Shown in pieces: positions 56,472 through 64,000 of a DNA stretch of 64,000 nucleotides (the first letter of the stretch is position 1; each line of letters begins with the position of its first letter). The notes under the pieces are model-generated. The model did no database searches and was not told the origin of the DNA. It saw nothing but the letters and a program-made list of their open reading frames with translations. Source of the DNA: Chrysaora quinquecirrha (taxonomy: Eukaryota > Cnidaria > Scyphozoa > Semaeostomeae > Pelagiidae). Made by a program: the position numbers and the translations under genes. The DNA lies in the NCBI GenBank assembly GCA_014526335.1, contig JACTAT010000041.1, positions 274,420 through 338,419 on the forward strand, written 5' to 3'.

Positions 56472-56659
56472 CTGTAAATAAAATACCTATCTGAATCAGA
56501 TTTTGATCCTAGAATTTGATACGTAAAATCCATTGATGACATGGTAATTACATTGATTTTTCTGATTACTCCCAAGAATTTCTGATTTGACGTCAAAATA
56601 ATATACATGTAATGAGCTTTCACTTGGATACTGAAGGAAACTAACAGGGCGCAATGCAT
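56450..56659 (-). other. Possible upstream ORF before TOGARAM1
   Basis: A 69-codon frame starting at an ATG ends at TAG seven bases before the first in-frame TOGARAM1 ATG (56442). If the transcript is unspliced here, this would act as an upstream ORF. If the acceptor at 56472 is used, it is removed. No domain was recognised. Confidence 0.25.
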
Positions 56660-57183
56660 TAATTCAATTCAACGTCATTCAATTCAACAAAATCACGAGA
56701 TGAAATCAAAACAAAACAAAACGGGGAGTCTTTCTGCTTTTCGCGTTTTCTAACAACCACACCCCACCCAAAACACTTACAGAATTATACTCATTTCTTA
56801 CCCAAAAACTGTAAAATATAAACAATGACCAAATAAAAAAAAGAAAATATAAGTACAGATTAATGTAATCTTCACCTCCACTAGCTGAGCTGACTATTCC
56901 AGAATATTTTGTCTTTTATGGAAATGAGAAACTTGCTTGATATTACCTTAAGGGAATTAATTTTCGCGAGAGCTTATTTTCGCGGATTTTTTTCTCAGAA
57001 CTCAGAAGTATCGCGGAAAAATCTAAATTTATTTTCGCGGCGATTCGTTGGTGAAGGGAATTTCACGGGAATTGCTAAGGAACTTTTCCATTTTGAACAT
57101 TTTAATCAATGCAAATAATAAAGAAATAGAAAGCCGATTCCATACATTTCCAGTCACAACTCACAAAAATCGGATGTTGTATG
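56660..57183. other. Upstream flank of TOGARAM1
   Basis: Probable promoter region. About 56960-57050 has repeated 'ttattttcgcgg' words typical of a miniature repeat. No exon was seen. Confidence 0.4.
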
Positions 57184-57989
57184 TTAAGGGCCGTCGCTAG
57201 GACTCAACGGCTGGGGGGGTGTAGCTCGGTGTTTTGCCGACATAATGGGCGTGGCTTTTAGAGATGGGTGTGGCTTGGCGGTGGCTCTTTCCTTGGTGAA
57301 TTTCTTTCTGTTTCCCATGCTTTGCACACAACCGTCAGGCCAGGAATATTATGCTTGAATCATAGAACATCATATAGAAGTGGGGGACACACATGCAAGA
57401 GGGGTCCGGGGGCATGCTCCCCCGGGAAAATTTTGAAAATTTGAACTCTAAAATGCCGTGAAACACAACCTTTTCAGCTGTTGAACAACAACATTGTAAT
57501 CATTTGCCAGTTTGATTCTTGTATACACTGTATAATTTGAGACTAGTTTGATAATGCACTCTAGAGCGCTTTACAGTTAGAAATAGGACTAAGCCTCTAA
57601 TTTTAGATATATGCAGTCTTGGTGACCCCGTGTATTGTATCTCCATCCTGTTTGCTGCTGCGCGCTTGTATCTGTTATGGCTGGCAAACTGGCATATACA
57701 GATACGATTAGCTGGTAAGGAAGCACTTTCTCTCGGCATTTGCTCGCAGTTAGCAACCCCCTAACTGTTATTGATACCTAACATGTCGGCAGCTGTGGAA
57801 AGTGGATGCTAAGATTCGTCAGCACGCTATGTGCTGAACGCTTTCCCGACATTTGCCGACACGTTTCTCGCCCTTAGTTACTATTGCCGAAAAATTCCGT
57901 TCTTCTCAAATTTGCCGACGGACGACTTGCCTGGGGGTCACACCCCACACACACCCCTGGTTTCACACCCCCCCGTAGCTACGGCCCTG
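57184..57989. mobile_element. Possible inverted-repeat element (~800 bp)
   Basis: Left 'agggccgtcgctagg' and right, on minus, 'agggccgtagctacg' form short terminal inverted repeats, with C/G-rich tracts near both ends. Inner parts are not visibly symmetric. Superfamily not assigned. Confidence 0.45.
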
Positions 57990-58281
57990 AACCCTTTGAC
58001 TGGGCGCACATTTTCTGTCAAGTGCACCCTTCAAGGCTCCAACTCCAAACGCTCTCTACTGCTCTAAAAGCTCTAATGCTCTAAGTGCTCAAAAGATCCA
58101 AACAAAGGAAAAAAACAAGACATACGTATCTACGTAAAAATTTTGTTAAGATGAAATAAATGCCCCTCGAACTGGACTCTGCACATCCCCGACTTCACAG
58201 CTTTTAACATTATGTATATATGCTTGTCAACTGACTTTACCGCTCAGCGTACTAAAGCGTGCGAACGAATTTGAACGACTG

Positions 58282-58525
58282 TACTCTTAGGTGCCAAATA
58301 AACGGGGGCAGGGGGGGTTGGGAAATTTTTCGAAAATTTAATCAACGGGGGGTTCTAATAATACCCAGAGGGTGGGGGGAATTTAATAAACGAAGTTCAC
58401 TCCTTTCACAAGTGAAATTTTTTCTTCCAAAATTGATAAACGGGGGGTCATAATAAGGTCCCTGGCGGTGGGGGGAAAAGTTGAAAATTAATAAACAGGG
58501 TGGACGTATATTTGGCACCTAAGAG
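58282..58525. mobile_element. Miniature element with ACTCTTAGGTG ends
   Basis: 'actcttaggtgccaaataaa' at 58282 and, inverted, 'ctcttaggtgccaaatatac' at the right end, with 'aataaacggggg' repeats inside. Shortest copy of the family also seen at 6808-7198 and 35911-36249. Confidence 0.65.
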
Positions 58526-59149
58526 AAGTAACCATTCCTCATGGAGAGTACTTTGTGCTTTCTCGAAGTCCTAGAGCACGACGGACTTTAAGAGTTGCTC
58601 TACCCTCGAACATAGCCGTTACGCCATGCTACTTCATTTTCTCCGCGGAATCCTGCATGCAGTGTCTGAAAACCTTTTCTGGGTTAGCGTAAATTGATAA
58701 ATACTTGAAAGTGCAGACATATTTTGTTCATTTCCCAGTATCAGCATTCAGACTTTGCACGCATATAGGTACATTGATGAGGAATATACAAAATGTTGTA
58801 AGTCTCAGCTGCGTTCTCGCGAGCAGAAATATCTTTCTGGAGTATTTTTATCAAGATACAATTGTATCAAGATAAATGAAATGATCAATTTTGATTTTAA
58901 ATGCTGAATTTAGACTACTCCAACATGGAACCATCAATTTTCATAGATGCAGATTTTAAAACTTGTTCAGGTTTTCCTCTCGCAAGCAAGCGACATCAAC
59001 GATAAAGATAGTCTGTATCGTTGAGCAACTTCTTCCTTAATTAATATGGTATGTTTTGATATGTCTTAACATGGCAATTTAATATGTCTTCATATGGTAT
59101 GTTTTAATAAGTTTTAATATGGCAGCGCCAATCTTGTCAACCTACGGGG
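58526..59149. other. Intergenic, nothing supported
   Basis: AT-rich sequence with a small repeat of 'atatggtatgttttaata' near 59045-59130. No gene. Confidence 0.4.
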
Positions 59150-59490
59150 GATCTAAATTACCATAGAACTGGTGCCAAAACTGCTAAGTTATGTCGACAT
59201 GTAAACAACAAGTCAAAACTGATAGGATAAAATTGATCGCGGATCGCAGAAGAGCTCAGGTCGATTGTGATTGATTGGAATCAGTTGTCTCCCAGTTGTC
59301 AATTAAAAGCAGAAGTAGACATGTCCAACGTTCTGGTACTATGCGCCTATTAGTTGCAGTCAGAAAGGAACTGTTTGCCAACTCGTTGCAAGAACGCTTA
59401 AATCAACAGGTCAGTTGTGAAAAATTAGTTCCAAAAAATCATTGTGCGCAATGTCGACATTAGCTTGTGCTACGTCTCCCGGAACCTATT
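59150..59490 (+). repeat. Dispersed repeat, family 4 copy B
   Basis: Same-orientation relative of 26515-26870, sharing 'ttgatcgcgg', 'aattagttccaaaaa' and 'gtgcgcaatgtcgac'. The 62-codon frame within it is not called. Confidence 0.5.
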
Positions 59491-60512
59491 TAAAACACTC
59501 CCCAGTAACTACTCCGCTGGTCATTGCAAATACGGCGGGGAAAATTCCTAAATCATTTCGACGGGGATAAAAAAATCACGACCGGGAAGAGCAAATGTTC
59601 GGCGGGGAAAAAAGGAAGATAATGTATCTACAAAACCACTGACTTAATGAAAGTGAACGAAGCATGTTCTGTCTGGTCCAATGCTTGATTGACGGTTTAA
59701 TGATTTTCGAAAATATTCTAAACATACCTTACCTGATGCTTGACTTTTACTTTTACGGCCACCAAACCCCTCCCCTCCAGCACAAAGGTATTTTTAATTA
59801 AGGTAATCATAATGTGTGAAATCATGACCAGAAAATTGAAGATTTTTAAACTTGATGGAATTTGTAATATCTTCGACGTTGAAAAAAAGGATTACGCAAG
59901 CGGGGAATTAAACAACGGGGAAAACAAAAGAAACAAGGCGGGGAAGACTTTTTAGGTCAAGCCTGGCGTGGAAAAAATTTTCTTGGCGGGTCATCATTTG
60001 CCTTGGCCGTGAAGCGTTTCAGCGGGGTGTTCTCAAGCATCAGCTTCCTTTATCTGGCATTGCACTGCCAAAATTTTCCTTGACCTACCGACAAAACCAT
60101 AATAAAAACCTCAATAATTGGAATCTATATAATTCGAACGTCTACGTAATTCGACCACTTTTGTCGGCTCCCTGGAGCAAAATACCCTTACAATTCAATT
60201 GAAAATCAAAATCATTTATATTTTAAAATGAAAATCATTTATAAATTTAAATCAAAGCACTGCGTTTTATATTAACCATGTCAAAAATGGGGTGCAGCAA
60301 ACTGAGGAACATTTTTTTGTGAAAACGGGAAGAACGTCTCAGGCACTAAACAATTTAATAAATGAAAAGACTTGAATTCTAAGGAATATATCGTGTGCAG
60401 ACTCAAAATTTGTTGCTCAGTTGCACCTTAGACGGCATTGGGTAACCTGCATGCAGGCTAACGGCGTCGGGTTATGTGACTGTTCAAATCATCAGAATTG
60501 GTGGGAAGCAAA
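59491..60512. other. Intergenic, nothing supported
   Basis: About 1 kb with several 'ggcggggaaaa' words (59530-60020), perhaps a decayed repeat. No exon could be supported. Confidence 0.35.
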
Positions 60513-61375
60513 AAGCCCGGCGCACACTAGAGCTTGCTGCTGAGCAAAGTGTCATTCGTGGCGATGTGCTTAGCGGAAATCTCTAGTGTGCGCCGAACAC
60601 TTTTGGGGAAATTAACCATTCGTGGCAGATAACACTAATATTCAACAAGTTAAATAATTTCGGTCACGAATGAAGATTTCCTCTGTGTGTGCGCTGAACT
60701 GAAGCAGCAAGCTTACAATAGCTCCACAAAGCACATGCGTTGCAGTGTGGGGGAGTGCAAAAACAAAATGGCCGAACAACAACAAATGATGCTGGAGGAC
60801 AAAATTGCCGATATTTGGCCCGAATATCCATGTTTGTATGACGTGAGGACGCCGGAATTCAAAAACCGGGATATGAGATTCAAAAACCGGGATCCCTCGG
60901 GGTCTTCAGCACATAACTCACGAACGAGATTCGCATGTGCACCTTGAGCATCTCTTCTCAAGATCCATGGCGTTAACCATTGCTTTCGATTAGAAGCTCG
61001 TACACGTCTACGAGCTCTTCGCATTAATAGAAGAAAAAGGAGAATTTCTTCCTCACAATCATCGCTGTCACTGGAGGAATCTTCCGATGTCATCATGTCG
61101 CTCTGTTGTTGTTCGGCCATTTTGTTTTTGCACTCCCCCACAGTGCAACGCATGCGCTTCGGCAAGCTATTGTAAGCTTGCTGCTTCAGTTCAGTGCACA
61201 CACAGAGGAAATATTCATTCGTGACCGAAATTATTCAACTTGTTGAATATTGGTGTTATCTGCCACGAATGGTTAATTTCCCCAAAAGTGTTCGGCGCAC
61301 ACTAGAGATTTCCGCTAAGCACATCGCCACGAATGACACTTTGCTCAGCAGCAAGCTCTAGTGTGCGCCGGGCTT
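60513..61375. mobile_element. PIF/Harbinger-derived palindromic element
   Basis: Arms of about 280 bp (60513-60790 and 61092-61375) are inverted copies with few differences. The ends read 'gcccggcgcacactagagct' on both strands. The centre, read on minus, encodes a fragment like the N-terminus of Harbinger transposases (see separate entry). The typical 3-bp target duplication is not clear: 'aaa' on the left and 'tta' on the right. Confidence 0.75.
60850..61201 (-). pseudogene. Harbinger-type transposase N-terminal fragment
   Basis: The minus frame from 61201 gives a short leader, an acidic Ser/Asp run, RRARRRVRASNRKQWLTPWI and then RRDAQGAHANLVRELCAED. The W-x-x-P-W-I/L, R-R, G-A-(Y/H)-x-x-L-V-x-E-L pattern is that of the first region of PIF/Harbinger transposases. 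The DDE catalytic part is missing, and the frame then runs into the opposite arm. A remnant, not a functional enzyme. Confidence 0.6.
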
Positions 61376-61532
61376 TATGCATTTCCAGAACTGCTGCACC
61401 TGCCACATTTCGCATCGCATTGAACTTCACATCTACGAGACTGTCCTTTCTTGAGCTAAGCTTATTAGAATCTTTCATTACAAGCTCAATTTCTGATTCC
61501 ACAGAGGCCAGTGCACTCACCACCTTCGGTAA
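61376..61532 (-). pseudogene. Possible coding exon cut by the Harbinger element
   Basis: After a good acceptor (aactaacag at 61533-61541) the minus frame reads LPKVVSALASVESEIELVMK, then further to VLEMH, where the palindromic element begins. On the far side (below 60513) a frame LLPTNSDDLNSHITRRR and a stop could be the continuation. No family was recognised. It may be part of a mobile-element accessory gene or a host gene 3' exon. Confidence 0.3.
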
Positions 61533-61959
61533 CTGTTAGTTCATTTTCTGGGTAAAAAAAAATGATCCAGCAAACGAGGGTATTCATCGTCGAATATTAT
61601 AAGTCGCAGTTCCCTACAAGTTTTGCAGCCTGAAGCCTCTGATCTTAGTAATAGTAAACAGGGGTTTCTTTAATGTACCAACTGGTTGGCCTCTACTCCT
61701 GCCCCAGTACCGATTTTGTAACGCATCTTTAGTGCAGTATGCACCTGGCGTATCAGATATGTCAATATACGAGGAGTCGGGGTCCTTTGTTTGCCACTGT
61801 AAAATCCTTTAAGAAATACTCTGATTGCAAAAAAGCTTGCTTGATTGCCTACTTTGCATCACTGCAAGCCAATGAAGATTGCATAGCACTTTTAATGGTA
61901 AATTTAAAACACCAACGATTACTGCGCTGCTAACTTAAAATAAATTTTGGATGACAGAA

Positions 61960-62230
61960 ATTGCTGATGAAAATATATGTTTTTGAGTAGGATAGATTTT
62001 TCCACAAGTGGCATACCACAATAGATGGGATTCGAACCTGGACTGCATGACCAGAGAGCCAACGGCGTTTCCACTGAGCTATAGAGCTCAATGAAATCGC
62101 CGAGTAACTCCCCAAGTCATACAGCCCAAGGCTCTCCTCCAGTTTGACTTTTGTGTTTCGGCTATGTTGAGCCTTCTTCAGCACCATACATATTTGTATT
62201 TATTTGTCGTGAATTCGTGAATGGCGAGTA
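61960..62230 (-). mobile_element. tRNA-derived SINE, family 1 copy B
   Basis: On minus: A box 'tatagctcagtgg', then B box 'ggttcgaatcc' about 35 nt later, a spacing that suits an RNA polymerase III promoter. It matches copy A (7243-7508) along most of its length, including 'aggctcaacatagccgaaac'. The 'gagtaggataaagtctg' words repeat at its ends. Confidence 0.65.
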
Positions 62231-62347
62231 GGATAAAGTCTGTTTTGAGTAGGATTAAGTCTTTCTTTAATAATTCAGAACTAAATTGCAATAAAGAAAC
62301 ATACTACGATATATTGCATTAGTTGAGCAACATCTTGATGAAACTGA

Positions 62348-62810
62348 NNNNNNNNNNNNNNNNNNNNNNNNNNNNNNNNNNNNNNNNNNNNNNNNNNNNN
62401 NNNNNNNNNNNNNNNNNNNNNNNNNNNNNNNNNNNNNNNNNNNNNNNNNNNNNNNNNNNNNNNNNNNNNNNNNNNNNNNNNNNNNNNNNNNNNNNNNNNN
62501 NNNNNNNNNNNNNNNNNNNNNNNNNNNNNNNNNNNNNNNNNNNNNNNNNNNNNNNNNNNNNNNNNNNNNNNNNNNNNNNNNNNNNNNNNNNNNNNNNNNN
62601 NNNNNNNNNNNNNNNNNNNNNNNNNNNNNNNNNNNNNNNNNNNNNNNNNNNNNNNNNNNNNNNNNNNNNNNNNNNNNNNNNNNNNNNNNNNNNNNNNNNN
62701 NNNNNNNNNNNNNNNNNNNNNNNNNNNNNNNNNNNNNNNNNNNNNNNNNNNNNNNNNNNNNNNNNNNNNNNNNNNNNNNNNNNNNNNNNNNNNNNNNNNN
62801 NNNNNNNNNN
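62348..62810. other. Assembly gap (463 N)
   Basis: Unknown bases. Translations across it are meaningless. Confidence 1.
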
Positions 62811-64000
62811 CGTGTTCCATGCATTGAAATTTATTGCTAATACTCTCCCAAAGCTATACACATCTCATAGACTGATAGCAAAAGTTGCAGAATATTTTAA
62901 ATTATTCATTAGTACTGCTATCCTATGAAGGAGAAGCAGCAACACAGTCATTCTGTTGGTGGAAGGGACCATTTATGGATGATAGCCACAAAACACTTGG
63001 TTCTAGGCGTAACCTTTTTAGGCCAGTCGGAAAAATCCTGGAAAAGTTTGGCAGATGGCCGTTAATGGGGAGGGGAGGTGGGAGTTCCGATCTTAACGGC
63101 CAAATGCCGTTAAAAAATACGAAAATCGAAAGTCGATGGCCCCTTAGTGGCCTGCGAACTGTGGCGACATGTTCATTCTAGACCCCCTGAAGTGTTTTGT
63201 AGAAGACGTTCTTGTCTTCTGCAACATACTCTTTTTCATGGCTTGCAGCAAAAGATGAAGAACTCATATTCTTGGGCCATTTGTATTTACCGGCATTGGA
63301 ACTGTGGCATCGGCATTGGAACCGGCATTGGCAATGGAATTGGCGCCATTTTTATATCTAAGTCAGAATGCAAACACAACTTACCAGGGGGTTGCATAAA
63401 AGATTTTAGCTCCAAATCCTTCTCAATTGTGTTGCTTTTTTACTTCCGTTTTTAGTTTTTTGGCTTTCGAATGTGATGGGATATCCAAGGGAGCAATGTT
63501 GCGGGAAGGGCGGGCAGAACAAGGCAGAAAAATGCTTCATATGACCTGTTTCAGTTACTATTTTTCTGGCATGAGTACACTTGACAAAATGAAATTAAAT
63601 TAGCTCAGAGCTCCTGTTCACGACATCGTGGGAGCACTACGATCCGAGCGAGCACAGAACAAGATCTTTCAATCACAGATCTCAAAATTTATAACAGGAA
63701 TAAACTGGACCTAAAAAGGACAGAGCATGGACGAGATCTGGCACAAACGAGATCTGTCACGAAAGTAAAGAAGAGTCACGACTCAATAAATTGAACGTTC
63801 TTTCTTGCTTTAGTTTTTATTTCAACATAACCAACAAATGCAAACGAACGATAATACATAATGTTAAATCGTAAAACCAGTGAGAGTTTCAAATGGATGG
63901 CTGTGAGAAAATTTTTGGACAGAATACACTCATTTTCTTATAAGAAATTACTATGCTCTTGAACATACACGTATTTTGTTATAACAAACTAACAAATTGG
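62811..64000. other. Right end of the window, nothing supported
   Basis: About 1.2 kb after the gap. A short repeat of 'ggcattggaaccggcattgg' occurs at 63290-63345. The plus frames at 62885-63455 show no recognised domain. Confidence 0.4.

Noticed and set aside
56450..56659. Extra 5' coding exon ending at the AG|GTATTT just before the TOGARAM1 exon 1 acceptor
   Set aside because: The intron would be only about 15 bp and the phase does not match.
62267..62928. Frames spanning the N tract
   Set aside because: Artefacts of unknown bases in the assembly gap.

Overview
This is nuclear DNA of an intron-rich, AT-rich animal crowded with small mobile elements. All coding sequence is on the minus strand, apart from a retroelement on the plus strand. 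The gene set (a BTB-BACK-Kelch protein, TOGARAM1/crescerin, two acyl-CoA thioesterase/BAAT-like paralogues), a Penelope-like element with a GIY-YIG endonuclease, and TTAGGG-like repeats fit an early-branching metazoan. My best guess is an anthozoan cnidarian, but that is inference. Nothing bacterial, viral or organellar was seen.

Layout. 1-1430: ~190-bp satellite. 1740-5440: miniature elements 3' of the first gene. 5441-14945 (-): a complete five-exon KLHL-type gene (563 aa). Its third intron carries a 3.1-kb foldback structure made of two palindromes and two oppositely oriented minisatellite arrays. 14946-20158: intergenic, with several inverted-repeat elements and a 30-bp minisatellite. 20159-56442 (-): TOGARAM1, assembled here as 20 coding exons whose phases all close (1,905 codons plus stop), with four TOG domains and a ~250-residue charged helix in the middle. 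56472-64000: 3' flank of the window, with dispersed repeats, a PIF/Harbinger-derived palindrome, a SINE and a 463-bp assembly gap.

Inside TOGARAM1 introns: intron 1 (10.5 kb) holds two complete two-exon thioesterase/BAAT-like genes on the same strand, from a tandem duplication. Intron 5 holds a degenerate Penelope-like element bounded by a 17-bp direct repeat, with a well-formed type I hammerhead ribozyme motif 29 bp before its 3' end. Intron 10 holds a second hammerhead motif in one arm of a foldback repeat. Other introns carry SINEs and mariner-type miniature elements.

How the genes work together: there is no operon logic. TOGARAM1 is a ciliary microtubule regulator, the KLHL protein is probably a Cullin-3 substrate adaptor, and the thioesterase-like enzymes belong to acyl-CoA metabolism. 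All exon models were read by eye from splice signals, phase and protein similarity. No transcript or database evidence was available.
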